The notes below the pieces were generated by a model. The model saw nothing but the letters and a program-made list of their open reading frames with translations. It was not told the origin of the DNA and made no database searches. The position numbers were made by a program, and so were the translations under genes. From positions 124,001 through 188,000 of the forward strand of contig NZ_JBGUAY010000006.1 of assembly GCF_041821025.1 (NCBI RefSeq): a stretch of 64,000 nucleotides of DNA, in the 5' to 3' direction. Below, piece by piece: positions 26,425 through 35,845 of this stretch; position 1 is the first letter of the stretch, and every line of letters starts with the position of its first letter. Source of the DNA: Egicoccus sp. AB-alg6-2. Lineage in GTDB: Bacteria; Actinomycetota; Nitriliruptoria; Nitriliruptorales; Nitriliruptoraceae.

Positions 26425-27636
26425 TCACGAGGCAATCCACATCCCTTGTTCGCGATCCCCCAGACGTCGCCCCCCCGATGAGGTGACCACCACGGTGTCG
26501 CCCCAGTTGATCGGGTGGGTGTTGGTCTTCAGCCGGATCTGCGGCTTGAAGATGAAGACCATCCCCTCCTGCAACGGCAGGCGAAGATGGCGGGGCTCCT
26601 TCGCGGAATTGGTGACGATGGGGCCGTCGTCCCCCATCCCTCGGCCGTGCATGATGAGCTGAGCGCGCGCCCCGGCGGTGACACCCCACGTGGGCTGCTC
26701 GCGTTGGCAGATTTTCTCGCATTCGACGACCAGTTCGCCCAGCGTGGTGCCGGGCTTCAGCATCGGCAGCATCTGGTCGAAAACACGACCTTGGAGCCCC
26801 AGCAATTCATGGTAGACCGGATCGCAGGTTTCCACCCCGATCGGCTGGATGCCCTGGGCTCGATAGCCGCCCCAACTCGATTCGATCTCGTTGATGATGA
26901 TGTCCCCCCGTTCCAAGCGACGAAAGCTGGGCCTTGTGAGAGTTCTGGCTGGCGACGGCCCCGACACCCAGTTGCAGTGCAGCGCCGCTTCCGAGCCGCC
27001 CCGCAGCATCGCCGCGCGCGTCTCGGCATAGACGACGTAGTCGAGCGCTCCCACCTTGGCCGCCGCCCGCTCCGCCTCGTAGGCCGCCGTGATCAAGCGA
27101 GTGGACTGCTCCAACCACTCGATCTCCTCGGCGCTCTTGACCAGTCGGCACTCCTCCAAGATCGGTGTGGCGTCCACGAAGGTCGCGTTCGGGAACTCGC
27201 GCTTTATCCGGTGCAGCGTCGCGAAGAGGACCGCGCCTTCCGCGGTCCGGGTTCCCGGCCCGAGCCCGGTGATGCCGATCCGTGCCCGGCCGACGCGCAG
27301 TTCCTTGAGACGCTCGATGATGACCGAGCCGTAGTCGTCGTTGGCCTCGCGCAGGTCGCTCACCCAGTTCTGCACGCCGCCACCCCACCGTGCCCTCGCT
27401 TCGGTGGCTGCGACGGTCACCTCACCGTCGGCTGGAAAGACGACGGCGATCCCCGCCTCCACACCGCCTCCGCAATGGCTGAGGTAGCGCGAGTTCGCTT
27501 GGAAGTCGGTGGAGTGGCCGGTATTCGCCGGGGTCACGATGACCGCCAACTGCCACTGATCCATGAGTGATCGCACCCGCGACCACCGTTGCTCGCGTTC
27601 CGCCAGGGAGAACTGCGGGAACAGGCACTCCGCCAT
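26425..27636 (-). CDS. M24/creatinase-fold protein lacking metal ligands (copy 2)
   Basis: 403-aa paralogue of the protein at 18620, sharing blocks such as FQANSRYLSHCGGG and PINWGDTVV. Metal positions are altered in the same way: Glu250 and Gln261 for Asp-Asp, Lys364 and Gly379 for the Glu pair; His330 is retained. The N-terminal creatinase_N domain (about 1-165) and catalytic domain (about 170-395) are complete, so this is not decay. ATG at 27636 with AAGGG upstream. It stands alone as unit II, divergent from the IclR gene. A metal-independent C-N hydrolase is the leading hypothesis. Confidence 0.82.
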   Translation of the reverse strand: MAECLFPQFSLAEREQRWSRVRSLMDQWQLAVIVTPANTGHSTDFQANSRYLSHCGGGVEAGIAVVFPADGEVTVAATEARARWGGGVQNWVSDLREANDDYGSVIIERLKELRVGRARIGITGLGPGTRTAEGAVLFATLHRIKREFPNATFVDATPILEECRLVKSAEEIEWLEQSTRLITAAYEAERAAAKVGALDYVVYAETRAAMLRGGSEAALHCNWVSGPSPARTLTRPSFRRLERGDIIINEIESSWGGYRAQGIQPIGVETCDPVYHELLGLQGRVFDQMLPMLKPGTTLGELVVECEKICQREQPTWGVTAGARAQLIMHGRGMGDDGPIVTNSAKEPRHLRLPLQEGMVFIFKPQIRLKTNTHPINWGDTVVVTSSGGRRLGDREQGMWIAS

Positions 27637-28119
27637 GTGTGGGCCCTTGGTTCGAATGGACGCCGCGCGCGTCTCCTCGCACGGACCGTCATGTCTTCTA
27701 CTGCGGGCCCGGCCCCGCGGCACCCGCCATCTCAGCATCTGAGGCTGGGCGGCTGAGAACCTTCTTCCGAACGCGACGCCCCGACAGAGCGGAGCACCCA
27801 CCCTCCCGTGCGCACACCTGAGCGGGTGACGAGCGCCCGGTGGCACGTTGGCCGCCTTGGGCGCGCATTCGTTGCGACATCGCGCCGAAAACGGCAAATG
27901 GTCTGATATTATGCCTCGTTGCTGTCGGATCCCTCGCGTTGGGAGGCGCGACGTGGTTCCGCCAGCAGCCGCCAAATGTGCCATTGCGGGCGCAGTCCGT
28001 CTCGGCGCATCGCGGTGAAGGCAAGAGCGGCGAATGCAAGTGCTGGCCTCGCGCTCGGCAACCGTCTTGGAACCGGCGCGGTGGACGGCCCGGATCAGCG
28101 TGGAGCGGGAGACACTGGC
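27637..28119. promoter_or_regulatory. 483-bp divergent control region, M24 copy 2 / IclR
   Basis: No gene seen. It holds an AT-rich island with a possible -10 box TATTAT (27907-27912) facing the IclR gene. Nearby is a motif TGGTCTGATATTA (27899-27911) resembling TGGCCTGATATGA at 26343-26355, upstream of the second importer. A hairpin CTCAG-cat-CTGAG (27731-27743), flanked by CCGCC and GGCGG, lies in the leader of the M24 gene. Confidence 0.4.
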
Positions 28120-28887
28120 ATGTCCACACCTTCGGCATCGACCGTATTGAAGGCGTTCAACGTCCTGTCGCTCTTCATCGAACGCCAGGCACTGGGCGCC
28201 TCCGAAGCGGCCCAGCTGCTCAACGCCCCCCGAGCGAGCACGCATCGGATGCTGGTGACATTGCGGACGGCGGGGGTGCTCGAGGTCACCGAGTCGGGCC
28301 AATACCAGCTGAGCATGCGACTTTTCGAGCTCGGCTGCTTCGCGCCGCTGCGCCGCGGGCTCCACGAGGCCGCGATGCGTCCGATCCTGCGGCTCACCGC
28401 GTTCACCCAACTCCCGGTGCAGCTCGCCGTCCGCGACGGGAACGAAGTGCTCTACCTCGAACGCGTGGGCTATCGCGAGAACAATCTGACGCCCGTCGGG
28501 CAGCGGGGCCCGCTGCATGCCAGCGGTGTCGGGAAGGTGCTGTTGGCCTTCACCCCGCAGAGCTTCCGCGCTGCCTATCTCGCCTCACCGTTGGCGCCCT
28601 ACACCCAGTACACCTGCACCAGCCCGGAACTCTTGGCGCAGGAACTCGAGCGTGTGCGGCGCCGTGGGGTCGCGTACGGACGGCAGGAACGCCATGCCGG
28701 ATTCTTCAGCGTCGCACGGCCGGTGCGCGACCATCAGCATCAGGTCGTCGCGAGCGTGTCGATCGTTGCGGAGGAACCACTCAAGGACCGGCTGTCGCAA
28801 TTCGAGATCCCACTGGAGAAGACCTGCCGCGATATCGAGAATCAACTCCTCGAGCGTTGGATGTCACGGGAGCCAGCGGCAGTCTGA
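28120..28887 (+). CDS. IclR-family transcriptional regulator
   Basis: 255 aa. N-terminal winged helix-turn-helix (STVLKAFNVLSLF through ASTHRMLVTLRTAGVL, about residues 8-62), then the IclR effector domain ending with LEKTCRDIENQLLER. IclR proteins commonly control aromatic catabolism as activators or repressors and bind palindromes near their own promoters. ATG at 28120 with GGGAGA upstream; the frame is open further 5' but has no family similarity there. Divergent from M24 copy 2 and convergent with the flavin monooxygenase gene. Confidence 0.9.
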   Translation: MSTPSASTVLKAFNVLSLFIERQALGASEAAQLLNAPRASTHRMLVTLRTAGVLEVTESGQYQLSMRLFELGCFAPLRRGLHEAAMRPILRLTAFTQLPVQLAVRDGNEVLYLERVGYRENNLTPVGQRGPLHASGVGKVLLAFTPQSFRAAYLASPLAPYTQYTCTSPELLAQELERVRRRGVAYGRQERHAGFFSVARPVRDHQHQVVASVSIVAEEPLKDRLSQFEIPLEKTCRDIENQLLERWMSREPAAV

Positions 28888-28893
28888 GCGAGG

Positions 28894-28921
28894 TTCCGGA
28901 GGCGCCCTGACGACTCCGGAA
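28894..28921. terminator. Bidirectional stem-loop between convergent genes
   Basis: TTCCGGAG (28894-28901) pairs with CTCCGGAA (28914-28921) around a 12-nt loop in the 70-bp gap between the IclR and flavin monooxygenase stops. It can fold on both strands. No T-tract. Confidence 0.55.
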
Positions 28922-28957
28922 CGATCTACGTCAGACGACCGCAGCGACGTGGAGCTC

Positions 28958-30634
28958 TCAGCGAGCGCCGATCGTGCCGGTCAGCAGTGTCGTGACGCGG
29001 GCAGCTGTGGCGGCGTCCGTCTCGGCAGTCGCGTGCCCCGTCGCTCGCTCCGCAAGCATCGCGACGTCTTCGGGAAGGGCGTCGCCACGCCAGACCACGT
29101 GCATATCGGGTCGAAGCAGCAGCAGGTCGCGCTCGTACACCTTCCGAGCATCGGCGGCGTGCACCGACACCACCTCGAAGGGAGCGCCATACGCCGCGAA
29201 GGCCTCGGCGAGTGGGGCAGCCGCAGCGTCACGGTCGTTGAAGACGAGGAGGGTGTAACCCGAGCCGAGCCGGTCTTGTATCGCCGTGCCGTCGTCGAGC
29301 CACAGGTGCGGGAGACGGGCACCCGGACGCGCCGTGGGAACGTAGTCGAAACTCGCGGGATCCGGCCCCTCCCCCGGCTCGTCGAGAACGAGCGGGGAGC
29401 CGATGTAGCGGTAGCCGAGTTCGATCCCATCCAGGTCGTTGCTCTTGCGCTGTTCACGGTCGGCCACCGCTGCCAAGTGGGCGCGCGCACGCTCGCCCTC
29501 CGGCGTCGGATCCGCAATGCACGGCTCGTACTGCGCGCGCCAGGTCCGTCGCCCGACGGCCGCCTGCCTGGACGCGCCGACGTTGCGGATGCCCACGGAA
29601 CGCCGCTCCGAGGCGTACGAGGGCAGCAGGTGCGGTCCGCCCCACCCCTGGAGTGTGCCGGCGAGCTTCCACGACAGGTCGATGGCGTCCCCAGCCCCGG
29701 TGTTCATGCCCAGGCCCCCGGTCGGGATCACCAGGTGCGCGGCGTCGCCGGCCAGGAGTACGCGATCGGTCGCGTACTGATCCGCGACCATGAGCCGCAT
29801 GGTCCACTTTCCCACGTACAGCGTCTCGAACTCGATCGGGAACCCCACCACCCGCTCGAACAAGGCCGGCATTTCGGCGTCGCTGCCCACCTCGGCATGG
29901 AGACTGAAGTGTCGGCAGTCGTCCTGGACGATCAGGAAGGTCGACTGGTCGTCGGCGACGTGGTAGTGGCGGCCCTTGCCGATCGGTATCCGATCGTAGA
30001 GGTCGTCGCAGCGAAACAGCGCCTGCCGCAACTCGAGGATGTTGGACTCGCCCTCGAGTTGGAAGCCGAGCTGTTGGCGCACGGTGCTACCGCCACCGTC
30101 GCACCCGGCGAGGTACTCACACCGTACGGAACCCCTCACCCCGTCGAGGTCGCGGACGTTCGCCGTCACACCGTGGTGGTCCTCGACGAAGTCGACGAGT
30201 TCGGTACCAAACCGCACGGTGACGCCGGGCGTGGCCTCGGCCCGAGCCTTGAGCAGTGGCTCGAGGGTGTACTGGGAGATCAGTTGGTAGGGCTCCAGCG
30301 GTAGCGACCCGTCCCGACACTCGGCCGCCGCCGCCTTCAGTTCGTCGACGGACGGATACGGGTGGTGCAGGAGCGGTGGGTCCACCAGCGAGGTCACCAC
30401 GAACACGTCCATCGGCAAGTGGGTGCCATAGCCAGCTGCCCGGATCTCGTCGGCGATGCCGAGCCGACGGTAGAACTCCATGGTTCGGGCGTTGCAACGC
30501 TCCATCTTCGGCAGAAAGCCCGGCTCGCGCCGTTTGTCGATCAGCGTGCACCTCACCCCTCGTTGACCCAGATCGATGGCGAGCGTCAGACCGACCGGTC
30601 CACCACCGACGATCAGCACCTCTGTTTCCGCCAT
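28958..30634 (-). CDS. FAD-dependent aromatic monooxygenase
   Basis: 558-aa flavoprotein of the p-hydroxybenzoate-hydroxylase superfamily, close in layout to MhpA and PheA/TfdB. Seen: FAD dinucleotide motif [11 protein letters not shown] at residues 6-16, the DG motif AGCDGGGS, the second FAD motif [19 protein letters not shown], and a C-terminal thioredoxin-like domain (about 430-550). It would use NAD(P)H and O2 to hydroxylate a phenolic ring. ATG at 30634 with GGAGG 6 nt upstream. Follows the amidohydrolase gene after 62 nt in unit I. Confidence 0.9.
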   Translation of the reverse strand: MAETEVLIVGGGPVGLTLAIDLGQRGVRCTLIDKRREPGFLPKMERCNARTMEFYRRLGIADEIRAAGYGTHLPMDVFVVTSLVDPPLLHHPYPSVDELKAAAAECRDGSLPLEPYQLISQYTLEPLLKARAEATPGVTVRFGTELVDFVEDHHGVTANVRDLDGVRGSVRCEYLAGCDGGGSTVRQQLGFQLEGESNILELRQALFRCDDLYDRIPIGKGRHYHVADDQSTFLIVQDDCRHFSLHAEVGSDAEMPALFERVVGFPIEFETLYVGKWTMRLMVADQYATDRVLLAGDAAHLVIPTGGLGMNTGAGDAIDLSWKLAGTLQGWGGPHLLPSYASERRSVGIRNVGASRQAAVGRRTWRAQYEPCIADPTPEGERARAHLAAVADREQRKSNDLDGIELGYRYIGSPLVLDEPGEGPDPASFDYVPTARPGARLPHLWLDDGTAIQDRLGSGYTLLVFNDRDAAAAPLAEAFAAYGAPFEVVSVHAADARKVYERDLLLLRPDMHVVWRGDALPEDVAMLAERATGHATAETDAATAARVTTLLTGTIGAR

Positions 30635-30696
30635 ACCCAGCCTCCGTCCTAACTCACCCATGAAGGAGCCAGCAGCCCCGTCCTCGCGGACCCCGG

Positions 30697-31731
30697 TCAG
30701 GCGCGGATGGCTGCAGGATCGAGCCCCAGAAGTCGACTGACGTTGCCGCTGAAGATCGCGTCTTTTTCACTCGGGGAGAGACCTATTTCCTCCAAATTCT
30801 TGATGGTTGCGCGTATGTATCCCGGCCCCTTTTCGGGATCGTATGGGCTGTCCGATGCGAAGAGAACATGGTCGGCCCCGTAGAAATCGATCGTGCATCG
30901 AAGGGCATGTGCCGCACCGAACATCGCCGTATCGGCATACATCATCTTGAAGTACTCGATGGGTCGCTTCGTGAGTGGATAACCCGTCACATCCGCCTGC
31001 TGAGACTCCGGAGTGCGCGCCCCGAGTTGGTCCCATCCCGGACCGACACGGCCGGAGAAGTGAGGCACCATCGAGCCACCGTGGTGAATCAGCAACTTGA
31101 GGTCGGGGAAACGCTCGAGCACGCCGCCGAAGACGATTCGTGCCATGAACGCCGACAAGTCGTACTCCCAGCCGAACGTCCACCAGATCTCGAACTTGGA
31201 GCGACTCTCGTTCGGGTAATCGGACCAGGCCGAACTACGGCAGGGGTGCACCTGGAGTAGTTTGCCGAGTTCGGCTACACGCGCGTAGAAGGGATCGAAG
31301 CGCTCTGCATCCATGGCATCACCGTGAACATGGGTATAGATCTGGGCACCTAGTGCGCCGAGGTCGTTGCAGGCGTAGTCGAGCTCCTCGACCGCCGCGT
31401 CCGGGTCGTCCATGGGGACACAGGCGGTGAATCCTGCGAACCGATCGGGGTTTTTCGCCACCAACTCGGCCATCGAGTCGTTGCCGATTCGCGCCATTTC
31501 CTTCGATACCTTCGGGGAACCGAGATCCTCCACCGGTGGTGCGGCAATATTGATGATCTGGCGGTAGTCCCCAAACTCGTCCATCTGCTTGAACCGAACA
31601 TCGAGATCCACCAGCGCCGGGATGTTGGACACGCGCTTGCGCAGGTTCTCTGCGTGAATGGACACGTCGAGTTCGAAGAACCTGTCGAAATACGGGCGAG
31701 GCATGATGTGGCAGAACGCGTCGATCTTCAC
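30697..31731 (-). CDS. Amidohydrolase-2 family protein, probable decarboxylase
   Basis: 344-aa TIM-barrel protein of the amidohydrolase-2 family, which includes ACMSD, gamma-resorcylate decarboxylase and 5-carboxyvanillate decarboxylase. Metal-site residues visible: His8, His162 (LQVHPCRS), His217 (LIHHGGS) and Asp294 (FASDSPYD). The first His of the usual H-x-H is Phe6 (DAFCHIMP), a variant of the N-terminal motif. Non-oxidative decarboxylation of a hydroxylated aromatic acid would fit the adjacent monooxygenase. ATG at 31731, no obvious alternative start. Confidence 0.82.
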   Translation of the reverse strand: MKIDAFCHIMPRPYFDRFFELDVSIHAENLRKRVSNIPALVDLDVRFKQMDEFGDYRQIINIAAPPVEDLGSPKVSKEMARIGNDSMAELVAKNPDRFAGFTACVPMDDPDAAVEELDYACNDLGALGAQIYTHVHGDAMDAERFDPFYARVAELGKLLQVHPCRSSAWSDYPNESRSKFEIWWTFGWEYDLSAFMARIVFGGVLERFPDLKLLIHHGGSMVPHFSGRVGPGWDQLGARTPESQQADVTGYPLTKRPIEYFKMMYADTAMFGAAHALRCTIDFYGADHVLFASDSPYDPEKGPGYIRATIKNLEEIGLSPSEKDAIFSGNVSRLLGLDPAAIRA

Positions 31732-31857
31732 CGCTGAGCCTTGTCTTCGGGGCTGCGTCGTCGCAGAACAACGACGAATCTCTGCTTTCTACCAGTGGGA
31801 CACGCCTCCACCAGGGCCTGGATCACTATGTGAGAAGGGGACGGACGCGTCCGATTT

Positions 31858-33138
31858 TCATCGGCGCCCGCGCAAGGGGGATTCACCATCGGAGGTCGGG
31901 TGAGCGAGTGCCGCTGGCCCGGCGGAGACCTGCACGGCGCCCGCTCGGCGCTGGTAGAGGACAACCGCTAGGGCAGCGAGAATCGCCGACAACCCGCCGA
32001 GTCCCAGCGCAACCCTGGCGCCGAGGAATTCGGCCACGGCGCCAGCGAGCGGACCGCCGATCGGCGTAGTCCCGGTCGTGGCTACGGCGAACAGTGCCAC
32101 GACGCGTCCGCGCATACTCGGTAGTGAGCGCAACTGCAAGACCGACATGGCCGTGCTTCGGAGGGCGACACCGGCAGCACCGACCAGGAACAGACCGACC
32201 AGCACCAGTGGCAGTGTCGGAGCCGCCGCTGTCAAAGTCATCAGCAGTCCGAACACCGCGGAACTACCCGCGAGGAAACGCATCGAGGAGGACACCGAGC
32301 CAGCGACCAACAAGCCGCCGATGACCGCTCCCGAGCCCATGCTGGAAAACATCCATCCAAAGGTCTGTGCATCTCCTCCGAACGCTTCCTCGGCCAGTAG
32401 TGGCAACGTGACCGCCCACTCGAAAGCAAACATGCCGACGATGACGAGCACGATCATGGGGGCGACCAGCTCGGGAGTGCGCCGCACGTAGTTGAGGCCC
32501 TCCCGCAGCTGCCCACGGGATCTGGGGACGCGCTCGGAGGGAACCAAGTCGTGGGTGCGGAGCATCATCAGAACGAGCACGACGGCGAAGTACGAGGCGG
32601 CGTTCAGGAAGAAGCTCATCGCGAGCCCGTGCGTCGCGATGACGGCGCCTGCCAGGGCCGGACCGATCGCCTGCGCCGCGTTCCAGGTGATGTTGTTGAG
32701 GGTGACGGCATTCGAGATCAGGTCGGGGCCGACCATCTCCATGATGATGGCCTGGCGCGTCGGTCGGTCGATTGCATGGACAGCTCCCATGGCGCCAGCG
32801 AGCACGAAGACCATGCCGACCCTGATGGCACCCGTGGCGGTGAGTACGGCCAGGGCGAGCGCCAAAGACGCTCCCAGGCTCTGTGTCAGCAGGAGCAGAC
32901 GTCGCTTGTCGACCCGGTCGGCGAGCAGGCCGCCATAGGCGCCCAGGAGCAGGACAGGGAGATGCTGAAGTGCTGCCGTGATGCCCAGCAAAGTCCCCGA
33001 GCCCGTGAGTTCCAGTACCAGCCATGCCTGGCCGACCCGCTGCATCCAGGTCCCGGTTATGGAGAGCGCATGTCCGAAGAAGTAGCGTCGATAGTTGACG
33101 TTGCTCAGCGAACTGAACGTCGCACGTAGCTTCCCCAA
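31858..33138 (-). CDS. MFS transporter (copy 2)
   Basis: About 426-aa, twelve-segment MFS protein closely similar to the one at 16282 (FSSLSNVNYRRYFFGHALSITGTWMQRV against FSSLENRNYRLYF in copy 1; LADRVDKRRLLL in both). TTG at 33138 is chosen: GGTGGAG lies 6 nt upstream and the N terminus then matches copy 1. An ATG pair at 33195 lacks a ribosome-binding site. Divergent from the GntR gene across 201 bp, so probably a target of that regulator. Heads unit I. Confidence 0.83.
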   Translation of the reverse strand: MGKLRATFSSLSNVNYRRYFFGHALSITGTWMQRVGQAWLVLELTGSGTLLGITAALQHLPVLLLGAYGGLLADRVDKRRLLLLTQSLGASLALALAVLTATGAIRVGMVFVLAGAMGAVHAIDRPTRQAIIMEMVGPDLISNAVTLNNITWNAAQAIGPALAGAVIATHGLAMSFFLNAASYFAVVLVLMMLRTHDLVPSERVPRSRGQLREGLNYVRRTPELVAPMIVLVIVGMFAFEWAVTLPLLAEEAFGGDAQTFGWMFSSMGSGAVIGGLLVAGSVSSSMRFLAGSSAVFGLLMTLTAAAPTLPLVLVGLFLVGAAGVALRSTAMSVLQLRSLPSMRGRVVALFAVATTGTTPIGGPLAGAVAEFLGARVALGLGGLSAILAALAVVLYQRRAGAVQVSAGPAALAHPTSDGESPLRGRR

Positions 33139-33339
33139 GGGTGGCTCCACCGCCAGGCGGACATCGTCATGGCTACCGCCGGACTGGCCCATCATGGCCG
33201 CGCGCGCCCGTGGGCGTGGGGTCGGACTCACATCTTGAGACCGCGGCTTGTCGGGGGTCGCACGCTGGCGCAGAGTCAGGACCGTTGCCGGACCGATCAT
33301 CGTCCCGTCCAGCCGGCGAACCAGATCCCAGGAGGCCCG
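33139..33339. promoter_or_regulatory. Divergent control region MFS copy 2 / GntR
   Basis: A 201-bp gap between opposed starts. It must hold both promoters, but no convincing -35/-10 pair or FadR-type operator was recognised by eye. It includes the frame that would extend the MFS start to the ATG pair at 33190-33195. Confidence 0.35.
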
Positions 33340-34131
33340 GTGACAGCGGCCCAGCGACTCACATTCGAGAAGGTCCAGCCACGCCACATCGCGGACGACA
33401 TCGTGCTGCAGATCAAGGCCGCCGTCGCCAGCGGGCTCCTGAGAGTCGGCGATCGATTGCCGGTGGAGCGTGAACTCCGCGAAGGTCTTGGCGTGAGCCG
33501 ATCGTCGGTCAGGGACGGCGTCCGGGCGCTCCAAGCTATGGGCCTCGTTGGCGTCCGCATCGGCGCCAAGGGCGGCGCCTTCGTCACATGTCCCCAGCCC
33601 GACCTCGTCTCCGAGCTGCTCCACCTCATGCTGACGTTGTCGGAGGTCGAGACCTCGGAGGTCTCCGAGGCGCGCGCCCTGGTGGAACTCAGCTGTCTGC
33701 CACTGGTGTGCCGAAAAGCCACCCCGGCCGACCTGGACGCTCTGAGAAGCCTCTGCGAGCCGGCGTTCGGACCGGCCGCCCCGCGAGGGAGCACCTCCGA
33801 CGGTGAGGCAGCGAGGTCGTTCCACGTACGACTCGCCGAGGCGAGCCACAGTTCCGTACTGCCGATCCTGCTGGCGACCCTGAGCGGCGGGGACGGGGCC
33901 CGTTGCGCAGGTTCGTCTTCGGACATCACCCGGGACCACGTCGCGCTGCTCGCCGCGATCACCGATCGAGACGTCCCCCGAGCCCAGACGCTGCTCGCCG
34001 AACATCTCGGTGTCGACGGCCGCGTTGCAACGGTGGCCCTCGAGCTCGCGAACGCGGGCCCTCGGTCGGTCGGCTGCCAAAGTTTGGACGACGACACTTC
34101 CCTAGCTGGAGACGAGTGCCCGCATGGCTGA
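33340..34131 (+). CDS. GntR-family regulator, FadR subfamily
   Basis: 263 aa. Winged HTH at about residues 12-75 (IADDIVLQIKAAVASGLL ... LGVSRSSVRDGVRALQAMGLV) followed by an all-helical FCD effector domain (about 95-235). FadR-type GntR proteins typically sense carboxylates and repress adjacent catabolic genes. GTG at 33340 with AGGAGG 4 nt upstream. Its last eight bases overlap the next gene, so the two are co-translated. Likely controls the divergent MFS unit. Confidence 0.88.
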   Translation: MTAAQRLTFEKVQPRHIADDIVLQIKAAVASGLLRVGDRLPVERELREGLGVSRSSVRDGVRALQAMGLVGVRIGAKGGAFVTCPQPDLVSELLHLMLTLSEVETSEVSEARALVELSCLPLVCRKATPADLDALRSLCEPAFGPAAPRGSTSDGEAARSFHVRLAEASHSSVLPILLATLSGGDGARCAGSSSDITRDHVALLAAITDRDVPRAQTLLAEHLGVDGRVATVALELANAGPRSVGCQSLDDDTSLAGDECPHG

Positions 34132-34762
34132 GCAGACCCAGGACCACCACGACATCCGGGCAGTCATCGACGAGTGGGCGATCAGCCGCGACGGCGCCCT
34201 TTGGGAGCGATTTCGAAAGGTCTGGCATCCACGTGGCGTCATGATGGCCACGTGGTTCCAGGGGTCGGCGGACGAGTTCGCCACGATCAGCCAGCGTGGT
34301 TTCGAACGCGGGGTGAACATCCTGCACTTCCTGGGCGGTACCTCGATCGAGCTCGCAGGCGATCGCGCGGTTGCCCAGACAAAGATGCAAATCCTGCAGC
34401 GGGCCGTGGTTCACGGTGTCGAAGTCGACGTGACCTGTCACGGCCGCTTCCACGATCTGTTCGAGCGAACCGCCGGAGATTGGCGACTCGTGTTGCGGCG
34501 GCTGACCTACGAAAAGGACTGGGTGGTTCCCGTCGACCCGTCGGCTCGGCTGTCACTGGACCCGCGCACTCTGGAGCGCTTCCCGGTCGGCTACCGCCAC
34601 CTGGCGTACGTGCAGTCGGAACTCGGATTCGATGTCCATGACAACATGCCGGGGATCTCCGGGCCGGAGACGGACCACCTCTATGAGCAGGCGCGTCGCT
34701 GGTTGGCCGGCGAGAACGTTGCCACGCTGGCAGCCAGCGTCGGCGGGCGCGACGCCGGATGA
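34124..34762 (+). CDS. SnoaL/NTF2-like protein
   Basis: 212-aa protein with a SnoaL-like alpha+beta cone (about residues 8-140: IRAVIDEWAISRDGALWERF ... HDLFERTAGDWRLVLRRLTYEKDW). This fold also builds ring-dioxygenase beta subunits, small dehydratases and isomerases. Overlaps the GntR stop by 8 nt. It could be an auxiliary enzyme or ligand-binding partner. No catalytic residues can be assigned with confidence. Confidence 0.75.
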   Translation: MAEQTQDHHDIRAVIDEWAISRDGALWERFRKVWHPRGVMMATWFQGSADEFATISQRGFERGVNILHFLGGTSIELAGDRAVAQTKMQILQRAVVHGVEVDVTCHGRFHDLFERTAGDWRLVLRRLTYEKDWVVPVDPSARLSLDPRTLERFPVGYRHLAYVQSELGFDVHDNMPGISGPETDHLYEQARRWLAGENVATLAASVGGRDAG

Positions 34763-34795
34763 GCCGTGAGCGACACGCCGCGCGATGGAGCCGCC

Positions 34796-34824
34796 GTCGG
34801 TCCCTGGCGTGCGCCGGGACCGAC
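34796..34824. terminator. Bidirectional terminator at the island boundary
   Basis: GTCGGTCCC (34796-34804) pairs perfectly with GGGACCGAC (34816-34824) around an 11-nt loop in the 66-bp gap between convergent stops of the NTF2-like gene and prs. It can serve both strands and marks the right end of the catabolic island. Confidence 0.7.
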
Positions 34825-34828
34825 ACAC

Positions 34829-35845
34829 CTACTCGAAAAGGACGCTGACCGACTCGCGCAGGGCGATGCGGCGGATGGCTTCGCCGAACAGCCTCGCGAC
34901 GGGCACCTCGACGATCCTGTCGGCGGCGCCGCTGGCGGACGGATCGCGTTCGATGGTGTCGGTGACGTAGAGGTGGCGGATCTCGCTGTCGAGCAGGCGT
35001 TGCAGTGCCTCGCCGTGCAGGAGGCTGTGGGTGACCGCAGCCGAGACGGAGGCCGCACCGCGCTCGACCAGCAACCGCCCCGCGTCGATCAGCGTGCCAC
35101 CCGACACGGTGAAGTCGTCCACGATCAGGGCGCGGCGACCCTCGACGTCGCCGATGAGATCGAGCACCTCGGCGTTCTCCGAGTGGTCGACCCGCTGCTT
35201 GTCGGCGATGGCGACACGGGCGCCGAGCCGGTTCGCGTACTGCCTCGCCTTCTTCGCGAACCCGGCGTCCGGCGAGACCACGACGAGGCCGTCGCGGGCA
35301 TCGGCGGCAGCCGCGTCGCACAGCACCGGCATGGCGTACAGGTCGTCGACGGGGATGCGGAAGAAGCCAACGACCTGTGGCGCGTGCAGGTCCATGGTCA
35401 CGACGCGGTCGGCGCCGGCTGCCTCGATCGCGTCGGCGCAGACCCGCGCACGGATCGAGACGCGCGGCTCGTCCTTCTTGTCCCCCTTCGCATAGCTGAA
35501 GTAGGGCATGACCACGGTGACCGACTTCGCGCTGGCCCGCTTCAGCGCGTCGATCCAGAACAGCAACTCCATGAAGTTGTCGTTGGCCGGCGGACCGGTG
35601 CCCTGCACCAGGAACACGTCCTGCTCACGCACGTTGACCGGCACGCGAACGAAGGTGTTGCCCTCCGAGAAGTGCCGCGACTCACCATGGATCAGCGGAT
35701 GACCGAGGTAGTCCGCGATGGCGCCAGCCAGGCGGCGGTTCGCCGAGCCGGCCAGCAGCACGAAGTCGAGCGGCCCTGGCGGTTCGCCCGGGGGCCGACC
35801 CGCGGAGGCCTGCTCGTCGGTTGCGTGCTGCGGGGAATCGATCAT
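34829..35845 (-). CDS. prs: Ribose-phosphate pyrophosphokinase
   Basis: Makes PRPP from ribose 5-phosphate and ATP. 338 aa, slightly longer than usual because of a proline-rich 25-residue N-terminal extension. Seen: the N-terminal domain start VLLAGSANRRLAGAIADYLG, YAKGDKKDEPRVSI, DLHAPQVVGFF near residue 155, VVVSPDAGFAKKA, and the PRPP loop VDDFTVSGGTL. Sequences close to the loop deviate from the classic DDIIDTAGT, so a second, specialised copy beside a housekeeping prs is possible. ATG at 35845; the longer open frame upstream has no family similarity. Confidence 0.88.
   Translation of the reverse strand: MIDSPQHATDEQASAGRPPGEPPGPLDFVLLAGSANRRLAGAIADYLGHPLIHGESRHFSEGNTFVRVPVNVREQDVFLVQGTGPPANDNFMELLFWIDALKRASAKSVTVVMPYFSYAKGDKKDEPRVSIRARVCADAIEAAGADRVVTMDLHAPQVVGFFRIPVDDLYAMPVLCDAAAADARDGLVVVSPDAGFAKKARQYANRLGARVAIADKQRVDHSENAEVLDLIGDVEGRRALIVDDFTVSGGTLIDAGRLLVERGAASVSAAVTHSLLHGEALQRLLDSEIRHLYVTDTIERDPSASGAADRIVEVPVARLFGEAIRRIALRESVSVLFE

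Noticed and set aside
18620-27636. Ectoine/hydroxyectoine degradation locus, given OCD (EutC-like) and M24 (EutD-like) proteins
   Set aside because: EutB, DoeB/EutE, the aminotransferase, the AsnC-type regulator and the usual ectoine transporters are all missing, while aromatic enzymes surround these genes. The similarity is kept only as a mechanistic analogy.
27650-27662. T-loop-like GGTTCGAATGG suggesting a tRNA
   Set aside because: No acceptor stem, anticodon arm or D arm can be built around it.
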